Assembly: GCA_964655115.1 (NCBI GenBank) | Contig: CAZZKM010000007.1 | Span: forward strand, 1-45,310 | DNA from: ATZT02 sp964655115 | GTDB taxonomy: Bacteria; Actinomycetota; Actinomycetes; S36-B12; UBA5976 | Reading direction: 5' to 3' | DNA length: 45,310 nucleotides | Part shown: positions 32,695 through 40,155 of the stretch, piece after piece | Position numbering within the stretch: position 1 is the first letter of the stretch | Layout of the letters: each line of letters starts with the position of its first letter | Program-made: the position numbers and the translations under genes | The notes under the pieces: model-generated | Databases searched by the model: none | What the model saw: only the letters and a program-made list of their open reading frames with translations | Told to the model about the DNA's origin: nothing

Positions 32695-32697
32695 AAT
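32669..32697 (+). promoter_or_regulatory. Candidate groEL promoter
   Basis: TTGCAC (32669-32674), 17 bases, CAAAAT (32692-32697). Transcription would start near 32704, so CIRCE 1 covers the core promoter and CIRCE 2 the start site. A better -35 (TTGACC, 32657-32662) has no good partner. Confidence 0.35.
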
Positions 32698-32701
32698 TGA
32701 T

Positions 32702-32728
32702 TTAGCACTCGATTGATGAGAGTGACAA
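32702..32728 (+). promoter_or_regulatory. CIRCE element 2 (HrcA operator)
   Basis: TTAGCACTC is a perfect left half, then 9 bases and GAGTGACAA (two mismatches in the right half). Lies 7 bases after CIRCE 1, centre-to-centre distance 34 bases, 31 bases before the groEL ATG. Confidence 0.85.
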
Positions 32729-32759
32729 AGCCTAAAAACCCTAAAGAAGGAATTAAACA

Positions 32760-34385
32760 ATGGCGAAAATGATCGCTTTTGACGAAGACGCAAGACGTTC
32801 CATGGAACGTGGCATGAATATTTTGGCTGACGCAGTTCGAGTCACCCTAGGACCAAAGGGACGTAACGTCGTTTTGGAAAAGAAATGGGGAGCACCAACT
32901 ATTACTAACGATGGTGTTTCTATCGCTAAAGAAATTGATTTGGAAGATCCATACGAAAAAATTGGCGCTGACTTAGTAAAAGAAGTTGCCAAGAAAACTG
33001 ATGATGTCGCAGGTGATGGCACAACCACCGCAACAGTTTTAGCCCAAGCATTAGTGCGCGAAGGTTTAAGAAACGTTGCAGCTGGTGCAAATCCAATGGC
33101 ATTAAAACGCGGAATTGAATCTGCTGTAGAAAAAATCGTAGCCAAATTATTAGACATGGCTAAAGATGTAGAGACTAAAGAACAAATTGCCTCAACTGCA
33201 TCTATTTCTGCAGGTGGAGATTCTGAAGTTGGCGGAATTATTGCTGAAGCTATGGACAAAGTTGGTAAAGAAGGTGTAATCACTGTTGAAGAAAGCAATA
33301 CTTTCGGATTAGAACTAGAACTAACAGAAGGTATGCGTTTTGATAAAGGTTACATTTCTCCATATTTTGTAACAGATCCAGAAAGAATGGAAACTGTAAT
33401 TGAAGATCCATACATTTTAATTGCTAACTCAAAAATTAGTGCAGTTAAAGATGTATTACCAATTTTGGAAAAAGTAATGCAAAGTGGAAAACCACTGGTA
33501 ATTCTTGCTGAAGATGTTGAAGGTGAAGCTTTAGCAACTTTGATTGTTAACAAAATCAAAGGAACTTTCCGCTCAGTAGCAGTTAAAGCTCCAGGATTTG
33601 GCGATCGCAGAAAAGCAATGTTGCAAGACATCGCAATTTTGACAGGTGCACAAGTAATCAGTGAAGAAGTTGGTTTGAAACTTGAAAACACTGGTCTTGA
33701 CATGCTTGGTAAAGCTCGCAAAGTTGTTTCAACAAAAGATGAAACCACAATTGTTGAAGGTGCTGGCTCTGCTGATCAAATTGCAGGAAGAGTTGCTCAA
33801 ATTCGTACCGAAATTGAAAACAGCGATTCCGATTATGATCGTGAAAAATTACAAGAACGTTTAGCAAAACTTGCAGGTGGAGTTGCCGTAATTAAAGTTG
33901 GCGCTGCAACTGAAGTTGAACTTAAAGAACGTAAACATCGCATTGAAGACGCGGTAAGAAATGCAAAAGCTGCAGTGGAAGAAGGAATCGTTGCCGGTGG
34001 TGGCGTTGCTTTAATCCAAGCAGGTAAAGAAGCATTAAAAGATGTAAAACTTACAGGTGATGAAGCAACTGGAGTAAATATTGTTCGTGTAGCAATTGAA
34101 GCTCCGTTGAAACAAATCGCAGTTAACGCAGGTTTAGAAGGTGGAGTTGTAGCTGAAAAAGTTGCAAACCTAAAAGCAGGCGAAGGCTTAGATGCATCAA
34201 GTGGTGAATATGTTGACATGGTTAAAGCAGGAATTATTGATCCTGCCAAAGTAACTCGTTCAGCATTACAAAATGCGGCATCAATTGCTGCTTTGTTCTT
34301 AACCACAGAAGCAGTGGTTGCTGACAAACCTGAAAAAACTCCAGCAGCTCCAGCAATGCCAGATGGTGGAGGAATGGACTTCTAA
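32760..34385 (+). CDS. groEL: Chaperonin GroEL
   Basis: 541 residues, normal length. The 60-kDa subunit of the double-ring chaperonin. Motifs: VTLGPKGRNVVLEKKWG, AGDGTTTATVLA (nucleotide binding), VAAGANPMALKRGI, the family signature AAVEEGIVAGGG, and the C-terminal GGGMDF. No groES is adjacent, as is common for the stand-alone groEL of Actinobacteria. AAGGA ribosome-binding site. Two CIRCE operators upstream indicate control by HrcA; a strong intrinsic terminator follows. Confidence 0.97.
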   Translation: MAKMIAFDEDARRSMERGMNILADAVRVTLGPKGRNVVLEKKWGAPTITNDGVSIAKEIDLEDPYEKIGADLVKEVAKKTDDVAGDGTTTATVLAQALVREGLRNVAAGANPMALKRGIESAVEKIVAKLLDMAKDVETKEQIASTASISAGGDSEVGGIIAEAMDKVGKEGVITVEESNTFGLELELTEGMRFDKGYISPYFVTDPERMETVIEDPYILIANSKISAVKDVLPILEKVMQSGKPLVILAEDVEGEALATLIVNKIKGTFRSVAVKAPGFGDRRKAMLQDIAILTGAQVISEEVGLKLENTGLDMLGKARKVVSTKDETTIVEGAGSADQIAGRVAQIRTEIENSDSDYDREKLQERLAKLAGGVAVIKVGAATEVELKERKHRIEDAVRNAKAAVEEGIVAGGGVALIQAGKEALKDVKLTGDEATGVNIVRVAIEAPLKQIAVNAGLEGGVVAEKVANLKAGEGLDASSGEYVDMVKAGIIDPAKVTRSALQNAASIAALFLTTEAVVADKPEKTPAAPAMPDGGGMDF

Positions 34386-34402
34386 TTAATAATTAGAAAA
34401 TT

Positions 34403-34433
34403 AAAAGGCCCGCAAAATTTTTGCGGGCCTTTT
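34403..34433 (+). terminator. Intrinsic terminator after groEL
   Basis: AAAAGGCCCGCAAAA pairs with TTTTGCGGGCCTTTT around a single base; a GC-rich core (GGCCCGC/GCGGGCC) followed by TTTTAT. It is the only convincing rho-independent terminator seen in the window. Confidence 0.9.
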
Positions 34434-34460
34434 ATATTGTGAAACAAAATATTTTATTGC

Positions 34461-34489
34461 TTGAAAAAAAGTGTAATAAGGTGAAGAAT
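34461..34489 (+). promoter_or_regulatory. Candidate promoter of the IDO-family gene
   Basis: TTGAAA (34461-34466) and AAGAAT (34484-34489) with a 17-base spacer, after the groEL terminator and ahead of a strong AAAGGAG ribosome-binding site. Indicates an independent transcript. Confidence 0.45.
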
Positions 34490-34514
34490 TGCCCAAGAAT
34501 CAAAGGAGATTTAA

Positions 34515-35681
34515 ATGAGTAGTCAAGTTGTAAAAATTGAAGATTTTGGAATATCTGAAGAATTTGGCTACATGCAAAATGTTGACCCAGTAACTTCTCT
34601 TCCTGCAGGCAATGAAGCATGGGATGAAATGGGAAAAAATTTACCTAAATATTTAATGGGTTCTGATTTTAGAAAAAGAGTAAAAGATTTACCACCATTT
34701 AATATTCAAACTTTAAAAACTGAAGGCGAAATAAGAAGAGCAATGTTAGTTCTTTCTTATATTGGAATGGCTTATCAATGGTCGGATAATAATCCTGCAT
34801 TTGTAATTCCAGAAAGATTAGCAAAGCCTTGGTTTGAAGTTGGAAAATTAGTGGGTAGACCTCCCATACTTTCTTACGCAAGTTATTCAATTGATAATTG
34901 GTATCGCTTAGATAAAAAAGGTCCAATTGAATGTGGCAACATTGCACTTTTGCAATGTTTCTTGGGTGGACAAGATGAAGAATGGTTCATTCTTATTCAT
35001 ATTGATATTGAAAAGAAAGCAGGCAAAGCATTAAAAGCAATAGAGGAAGCACAATCTGCTGTTGTTGCAAATGATGTTGAAAAATTAGAAAAAGCTTTAA
35101 CCAAAATGCGTGATGGCATAAAAGCTATGTATGACGTTTTAGCCAGAATGCCTGAAAAATGTGATCCTTATGTTTATTTTCATAGGGTTCGTCCATATAT
35201 TTTTGGTTGGAAAAATAATCCAGCATTACCTGACGGGGTTATTTATGAAGGTGTTGATGAATATCAAGGCAAAGGCCAAAAATTTAGAGGAGAAACTGGT
35301 GCACAAAGTGCAATTGTTCCTGCCCTTGATGGCGTACTAGGAATTGAACATGAAAGAGATGAATTAAGAGATTACTTAATGGAAATGCGCCAATACATGC
35401 CACCAAAACATGTGAAGTTTATTGAAGCAGTTGAAAATGGACCAAGTGTGAGAGATTTTGTTTTCAAACAAAACAACAATGCCTTAAAGAATGTTTTCAA
35501 CGAATGTGTTTCTCTAGTGGCAGATTTCAGAGCGCTTCATCTTGAATATGCAGGCACATATATTCATGCGCAAGCACAGAAAACACCGGGAAATCCATCA
35601 GCTGTAGGAACTGGGGGAACACCATTTATGATTTACTTGCGAAAGCATCGAGACGAAACAAGAAATCAACCAGTTAAATAG
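34515..35681 (+). CDS. Indoleamine 2,3-dioxygenase family heme protein
   Basis: 388 residues aligning by motif to the IDO family: DYLMEMRQYMPPKH near residue 287, the RALHLEY segment whose His342 corresponds to the proximal heme ligand, and the C-terminal GTGGTPFM loop. Family enzymes open the indole ring of tryptophan with O2, giving N-formylkynurenine. Bacterial members are poorly studied and may act on other indoles. Strong ribosome-binding site (AAAGGAG, 34501-34507). Followed by DUF1761 and DUF5522 genes with tight spacing, so probably an operon. No formamidase or kynureninase is in the window. Confidence 0.85.
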   Translation: MSSQVVKIEDFGISEEFGYMQNVDPVTSLPAGNEAWDEMGKNLPKYLMGSDFRKRVKDLPPFNIQTLKTEGEIRRAMLVLSYIGMAYQWSDNNPAFVIPERLAKPWFEVGKLVGRPPILSYASYSIDNWYRLDKKGPIECGNIALLQCFLGGQDEEWFILIHIDIEKKAGKALKAIEEAQSAVVANDVEKLEKALTKMRDGIKAMYDVLARMPEKCDPYVYFHRVRPYIFGWKNNPALPDGVIYEGVDEYQGKGQKFRGETGAQSAIVPALDGVLGIEHERDELRDYLMEMRQYMPPKHVKFIEAVENGPSVRDFVFKQNNNALKNVFNECVSLVADFRALHLEYAGTYIHAQAQKTPGNPSAVGTGGTPFMIYLRKHRDETRNQPVK

Positions 35682-35689
35682 GAGTTATT

Positions 35690-36115
35690 TTGTTAGCAAA
35701 TATAAATTGGATTGCTGTTCTATTAGCAACTTTAGTTAGCTTTATCAGTGGATTTATTTGGTTTGGACCAAAAACTTTCTATCCAGTTTGGTGGAAGGCA
35801 ATGGGTAAATCTGACAAAGAGGAGCCAGGTTCACATCAAAATATGGCAATAGTTTTTGGAACCATTGTGGTTGCACTTTTTGTTCAAGCTTTATTTCTTG
35901 CAATAGTTTTAAGTTGGTTTGCAGCAAGTAATGGAAGTTTAACTGCAACAAGTGGAGCATTTGCTGGCTTAATTGTGGGAGTAGGAATTGTGGCTGCAAC
36001 TCCATTAAGTCATCGTTTAATGGGTGGACATGGTTTTAAAGTTTGGGCTTTAGAAGTAGGAAATGATGTTTTAAATTTTGTATTAATGGGCTTAGTAATT
36101 GGAGCATTAAGTTAA
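35690..36115 (+). CDS. DUF1761 membrane protein
   Basis: 141 residues with four hydrophobic segments. The N-terminal INWIAVLLATLVSFISGFIW followed by GPKTFYPVWWKAMGK is the typical DUF1761 start. Function unknown. TTG start five bases after GGAG, nine bases downstream of the IDO-family stop; its stop overlaps the next ATG by one base (TAATG). Such close packing suggests it works with, or at least is made with, the IDO-like enzyme. Confidence 0.8.
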   Translation: MLANINWIAVLLATLVSFISGFIWFGPKTFYPVWWKAMGKSDKEEPGSHQNMAIVFGTIVVALFVQALFLAIVLSWFAASNGSLTATSGAFAGLIVGVGIVAATPLSHRLMGGHGFKVWALEVGNDVLNFVLMGLVIGALS

Positions 36116-36306
36116 TGCCTACAAAATTTGATCAAACAGATCCAATGTATGAAAAAATTATGACAGCACATGATGCAGCAGTAGCTGCAGGATTAACTGA
36201 ATATAAAGATCCTAAATCTGGGTTTTCAGTTATGACTGAACCTTTTTTGAAATCAAAAGGTTTTTGCTGCAAATCAAACTGCAGACATTGTCCATATCCT
36301 AATTAA
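36115..36306 (+). CDS. DUF5522 family small Cys-rich protein
   Basis: 63 residues ending GFCCKSNCRHCPYPN. The C-terminal cluster CC-x3-C-x2-C with HCPY is the DUF5522 hallmark and could bind a metal or Fe-S cluster. Function unknown. Starts within the upstream stop (TAATG) and overlaps the convergent redoxin gene by four bases at its 3' end. Confidence 0.8.
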   Translation: MPTKFDQTDPMYEKIMTAHDAAVAAGLTEYKDPKSGFSVMTEPFLKSKGFCCKSNCRHCPYPN

Positions 36307-36557
36307 AGAATAGAAAACTCTTCTAATTTCTTTTTTAGGTCAATATCAGATGGTTCAACTAAATATGAATCATCTGGAAAAGTAATCACGGGAATTGATT
36401 GCTTACCACTTATTTGAATTGCTTTTTCTTTGCCCTCATCGTTATTTTCAACATCTATATAGGTGTAACTAACATTATTTTGATCAAGAAATCTTTTTGA
36501 CCTTCTGCAATCTCCGCACCATTCGGCACCGTACATCGTTACTTTATTTTCACTCAT
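36303..36557 (-). CDS. Mycoredoxin/glutaredoxin-like protein
   Basis: 84 residues, thioredoxin fold: MYGAEWCGDCRRSKRFLD with a CGDC active site, cis-Pro region SIPVITF, and C-terminal EPSDIDLKKKL. Likely a mycoredoxin, reducing mycothiol-mixed disulfides, consistent with mshD elsewhere in the window. NrdH-type redoxin is the alternative. GAGG four bases before ATG. Divergent from the small zinc-ribbon gene at 36626. Confidence 0.85.
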   Translation of the reverse strand: MSENKVTMYGAEWCGDCRRSKRFLDQNNVSYTYIDVENNDEGKEKAIQISGKQSIPVITFPDDSYLVEPSDIDLKKKLEEFSIL

Positions 36558-36625
36558 AATTCCTCTTTTAAATTTCTGCGAGTCAAAGTTGCCAACACTA
36601 GTTAAGTTTTAGTCTAATTGATTTC

Positions 36626-36751
36626 ATGATGGGTGATCCTGGACCATGTCCTGCATGTGAAGCAAGTGATCTTGAAAGACGTGGTGGAAAAGATATGTGT
36701 CCAAAATGTTTTTACATCCAGCCTTGTTGCGATGGTGGATATTGCGAGTAA
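36626..36751 (+). CDS. Small zinc-ribbon-like protein (41 aa), unknown function
   Basis: A short frame from ATG 36626 (or 36629) to TAA 36751 encoding 41 residues with seven Cys: CPAC near the N-terminus, CPKC in the middle, then QPCCDGGYCE at the end. Two CPxC knuckles 17 residues apart fit a zinc ribbon. There is no ribosome-binding site; -10-like hexamers (TAGTCT 36610, TCTAAT 36613) lie 7-10 bases upstream, consistent with a leaderless transcript. It fills exactly the gap between the redoxin and Pr6Pr genes. The dense, regular Cys pattern argues it is real. Confidence 0.65.
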   Translation: MMGDPGPCPACEASDLERRGGKDMCPKCFYIQPCCDGGYCE

Positions 36752-36752
36752 A

Positions 36753-37424
36753 TTATCTTCTTTTGCCAGGCAATATTTTATCTACTGCAAAATAAACTAT
36801 AAATACAACTAAACCAAAAATTAAAGTAAATACAGTTCCTGTTAAAGCTCCCATGTAACCTAGATCTGCAGCATTTATGAATCCATATGGATATTGACCA
36901 ATTACATAACCTCTAGCAAATGTGTAAACAATATATAAAATTGGAATTACTAAAGCTTTACCAATATTTTTCCAACTAAACCATTTTCTTGGTCCAAATA
37001 ATAACCAAACCAAAATAGTTAGAGGTGGTGTTATGTAATGAAGTAAGTAATTTGTATAAATATTCCAGCTTTGTGGATTTGCGTCAGGAGCAAGAATTAA
37101 AATATAAACAATCGCGGTAACAGTAATCATCATTAAACTTGCAATTCTTAAAACTTTCAACCAATTTTTATTATTATTAGGATTTTTGTAAAGAGCATAA
37201 GTTGTAATTCCAACAACAATATTGCTCCAAATTGTGAAGTAACTTAAATTGTCGATAATTCTTGGTAATGCTCCAGCCATCCCATCTGGATGACCGCCGA
37301 AAAGAGTGGGTGACTCTTGAGGCGTGATGACAATTCCGAAAGCATCGATAGTCAACGAGCCAAGTGCGCCAAGCCATGCCACTATGGAATTAACGCCAAA
37401 AGCGAAACGGGAGATTGATCTCAT
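36753..37424 (-). CDS. Pr6Pr family membrane protein
   Basis: 223 residues, about six membrane helices, with the family's GxLxNLSYFTIWSNI-type motif (here IIDNLSYFTIWSNIVVG) near residue 60 and LLHYITPPLTILVWLLFGP in the middle. FAR-17a/AIG1-like multipass proteins; function unknown in bacteria. Its ATG overlaps, on the other strand, the ATG of the hydrolase lipoprotein at 37423. TAACAT seven bases upstream suggests leaderless transcription from inside the neighbour's coding sequence. Confidence 0.8.
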   Translation of the reverse strand: MRSISRFAFGVNSIVAWLGALGSLTIDAFGIVITPQESPTLFGGHPDGMAGALPRIIDNLSYFTIWSNIVVGITTYALYKNPNNNKNWLKVLRIASLMMITVTAIVYILILAPDANPQSWNIYTNYLLHYITPPLTILVWLLFGPRKWFSWKNIGKALVIPILYIVYTFARGYVIGQYPYGFINAADLGYMGALTGTVFTLIFGLVVFIVYFAVDKILPGKRR

Positions 37425-38421
37425 GAAGAAGATGTTAGCGCTACTTAGCGTTGTTTCTGCACTTATTTTGTCATCTTGTTCAACAACTTCGAATGAAAAT
37501 CAAGCACAAAGCCAAGAATTAAGTTCACCAACTGCTTCACCTACAAAAGAGTTCCACCCCATTTCTTTGGAGGCTTTAAGCCAACAAGAATTTATTGGAA
37601 CAGATTTAAAATTAGAAGAAGTACTTGGCGAAAACTCCAAATTTACTCGTTATTACATAACTTATAAATCAAATGGATTGTTAATTTCAGGAATTATGAA
37701 TGTACCAAAAGGTGAAGGTCCATTTCCTACTTTAGTTTTAGCTCATGGCTATATAGATCCAGAAATTTATACAACAGGAAGAGGTTTAGCAAGAGAGCAA
37801 AAATATTTGGCAGAGAAAGGTTATGTAGTTTTACATACTGATTATAGAAATCACGCCGGTTCAGATAAAGATCCAGATAACGATGTGAATTTTAGATTTG
37901 GCTATACCGAAGATGTTGTAAATGCTGCACTTGCATTAAGAAATTCTAATTTTGAATTTGTAGACAAAGAAAGAATTGGTTTACTAGGAAGATCAATGGG
38001 TGGAGGAATCGCATTTAACACGATGGTTGCCAAACCAGGAGTGTTTGATGCATTTGTTCTTTTTGCACCAACTAGTGCTAATGCAGTTGATAATTTCAAT
38101 AGATGGACCAGAATGCGTTTTGATGTGGCAGAAAGAATAGAAAAACAATTTGGCTTACCTGATCAAAATCCTGAGTTTTGGAATGGAATTTCTGCAATAA
38201 ATTATTTTGATCGAATTCAAGAACCAGTTTTAATTTTGCATGGCACTGAAGATGAATCTTGCGATATTCAATGGTCAATAAATGCTGCAAATTCCTTAGA
38301 AAAAGCAGGCAAGAAATTTGAATTTATTCAGTATGAGGGAGAAAAACATGCTTTTATTCCTAAGTGGCCAGATTCAATGGCAGAAACAACTAGATTTTTT
38401 GAAGAGCACTTAAAGAGTTAG
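37423..38421 (+). CDS. Secreted alpha/beta-hydrolase lipoprotein (prolyl oligopeptidase-like)
   Basis: 332 residues. The start at 37423 gives a clean lipoprotein signal peptide, MKKMLALLSVVSALILSSC, and GGGAG lies nine bases upstream; a longer frame from 37324 would bury that signal. Hydrolase domain: VLAHGYIDPE (oxyanion), nucleophile motif GRSMGGG, LILHGTEDESC (Asp) and GEKHAFIPKW (His). Probably a surface peptidase or esterase of the S9-like group. Overlaps the downstream convergent gene by four bases. Confidence 0.85.
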   Translation: MKKMLALLSVVSALILSSCSTTSNENQAQSQELSSPTASPTKEFHPISLEALSQQEFIGTDLKLEEVLGENSKFTRYYITYKSNGLLISGIMNVPKGEGPFPTLVLAHGYIDPEIYTTGRGLAREQKYLAEKGYVVLHTDYRNHAGSDKDPDNDVNFRFGYTEDVVNAALALRNSNFEFVDKERIGLLGRSMGGGIAFNTMVAKPGVFDAFVLFAPTSANAVDNFNRWTRMRFDVAERIEKQFGLPDQNPEFWNGISAINYFDRIQEPVLILHGTEDESCDIQWSINAANSLEKAGKKFEFIQYEGEKHAFIPKWPDSMAETTRFFEEHLKS

Positions 38422-38807
38422 TTTTTATTTTTTCCTAAAGCAAGTGCGACAACATAAAGAGTAGAAAAAACAAAACCAATAATTGCATAAATTATTCTTC
38501 CAATGTTTGCTTCACCTGGAGCAAGTAAAGTTACTATTCCTAGTGATAACGAAACAAGTGACATAAGTATTGCAAAAGTACGAACAACATAATTTGATGA
38601 ATTATTTCTAACCACAATCATTAAGTAACCTAATGGAATTAAAACAATTCCGGTCATTCTTAAACTCCAATAAGCATTTTCTCCGGTAATTCCAATGAAT
38701 TCTCCAAATAAATCAGGTCTAGAAATTAATGCGATAGCTGAAAGAATAAAAATAGTGCCTCCAGCAAGCATTACTTGGCGTATTCGATATTGACCAAGAT
38801 TTGTCAT
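38418..38807 (-). CDS. Four-helix membrane protein, unknown function
   Basis: 129 residues with four hydrophobic segments and a charged N-terminus (MTNLGQYRIRQ). No family motif recognised beyond a general small-membrane-protein pattern. The ORF is supported by its clean length, hydrophobicity, ATG start and position 25 bases downstream of the EamA gene on the same strand. Confidence 0.6.
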   Translation of the reverse strand: MTNLGQYRIRQVMLAGGTIFILSAIALISRPDLFGEFIGITGENAYWSLRMTGIVLIPLGYLMIVVRNNSSNYVVRTFAILMSLVSLSLGIVTLLAPGEANIGRIIYAIIGFVFSTLYVVALALGKNKN

Positions 38808-38832
38808 AAATTTAGTTTATTTTGAAAAAGAA

Positions 38833-39747
38833 TTAATTTCTAGCGGTTTCAGCAAAAAGAACACCTGTTAAAACCATAATTCCACCCAAAATTTGTATTC
38901 CAACCAAAGTTTCACCTAAAAGGAATAGGGCAACCACTGAAGCAAGTACTGGTTCAAGAAGTCCAAAGACAGATGCTCTTTTTGAATCAATGTATTTGAA
39001 AGCCATGAAATAAAGCAAAAATGGTAAAACTGTTCCCATAAAAATAATCCAAAAAATTACTGCACCCAATGGAATGTTTCCTACGTTATGTGGAAGCTCA
39101 ACTTGATTAGAAAGTAAATTCCAAGGAATTGTATTTAAAGGTTGAGCAAAGAACCAAAATATTGCACCAACTCCCATAGCAAGTGTGGTTAATGAGATAG
39201 CACTTCTTTTTGAAACTAAAAATTCGCCACCGATGTAATAAATAGCTAAAGCAACTGCTGCCCCAAATGCACTTACAACGCCAAATGAATCTAATTTTGA
39301 TCCCGTCCAAACTTGAGTAATGAAAGATAAACCAAGTATTGCTAAAAATAGGGATAACCAAACTCGCGCACTTACTTGTCGTTTTAATACAAATCTTAAA
39401 TAAAGTGCAACCATTATGGGTGCGGTAAATTCAATAATTAAAGCAACACCAACTTCTATTCTTTTTATTGCCACAAAATAAAGAAATTGAGTCATTGCTA
39501 CACCAAAAAAACCATAACCAATTAAAGGTAGAATTTCTTTTTTCTTTACCCTTAAGCCTTTTCTACCTACAAACAAAGAGACTATTAAAAGTAATAGAAA
39601 AGCACCTTCAATTCTTAGCGCAGATAATTCTGAGGAAGAAAGTCCGTTTAATAAAGCTAATTTTGCAACTGGTCCATTAATTGCAAAGCAGAAAAGCCCC
39701 AATGTCATTAATCCATAACCAGTTAACTGGTTAGATTTTGTTTTCAA
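38833..39747 (-). CDS. EamA family (DMT superfamily) transporter
   Basis: 304 residues with ten membrane helices in two EamA repeats. Repeat 1 contains GPVAKLALLNGLSSSELSALR in parts (GPVAKLALL, SSSELSALRIEG); repeat 2 ends with FGLLEPVLASVVALFLLGE, the typical E-P-x-x-A motif. Members export amino acids or other metabolites (RhtA type). Starts adjacent to the NUDIX stop; part of the leftward glnR-mshD-nudix-eamA run. Confidence 0.88.
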   Translation of the reverse strand: MKTKSNQLTGYGLMTLGLFCFAINGPVAKLALLNGLSSSELSALRIEGAFLLLLIVSLFVGRKGLRVKKKEILPLIGYGFFGVAMTQFLYFVAIKRIEVGVALIIEFTAPIMVALYLRFVLKRQVSARVWLSLFLAILGLSFITQVWTGSKLDSFGVVSAFGAAVALAIYYIGGEFLVSKRSAISLTTLAMGVGAIFWFFAQPLNTIPWNLLSNQVELPHNVGNIPLGAVIFWIIFMGTVLPFLLYFMAFKYIDSKRASVFGLLEPVLASVVALFLLGETLVGIQILGGIMVLTGVLFAETARN

Positions 39748-40155
39748 TTATTTAATCCCTAATATTTGACTAGCTTCTTCTAAAAGAAATCTATCAGCCT
39801 CATAACTTAAAGTTTTTAAGGCATCAGACTTTGATAACCAAAGTAGCTCGTCAACTTCATCATTTTTTTCAAATATTTTTTCAGTTTTATTTTTAGCTAA
39901 CCAGTAATGAACAATTTTTTCTTTACCCTTTACTTCGTATTCTCTATTTTTTAATTTTTTCTCAAATTCCACTACCAAGCCTGTTTCTTCAAGGATTTCT
40001 CTCTTTGCTGTTTGTTCAATTGTTTCGTCACTATCAACTTTTCCTTTAGGAAAAGACCAATCATCATGATGAGGTCTATGAATGATTGCAAATAAATAAT
40101 CTGCTTCTTTTTTATAAATGACAGCACCTGCTGCAACTATTTTTTCAGATTTCAT
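39748..40155 (-). CDS. NUDIX hydrolase (MutT/diadenosine-polyphosphate type)
   Basis: 135 residues. Complete Nudix box: GKVDSDETIEQTAKREILEETG (quoted in parts: GKVDSDET, REILEETGL), matching G-x5-E-x7-REUxEExGU. N-terminal AAGAVIYKK and FAIIHRPHHDDWSFPKG are typical of the actinobacterial MutT1/Ap4A-type proteins, without the C-terminal phosphatase domain of MutT1. Sanitises nucleotides or cleaves Ap4A. Overlaps the mshD end by 11 bases. Confidence 0.88.
   Translation of the reverse strand: MKSEKIVAAGAVIYKKEADYLFAIIHRPHHDDWSFPKGKVDSDETIEQTAKREILEETGLVVEFEKKLKNREYEVKGKEKIVHYWLAKNKTEKIFEKNDEVDELLWLSKSDALKTLSYEADRFLLEEASQILGIK

Noticed and set aside
32753..34327. Long antisense frames opposite groEL
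   Set aside because: Low-complexity Ser/Ala/Thr-rich products mirroring the codon bias of groEL; no motif or start context. The same holds for antisense frames opposite hppA, topA, moeA and the permeases.
37324..37422. Longer N-terminus for the hydrolase lipoprotein
   Set aside because: It would place 33 charged residues before a clear lipoprotein signal peptide starting at 37423.
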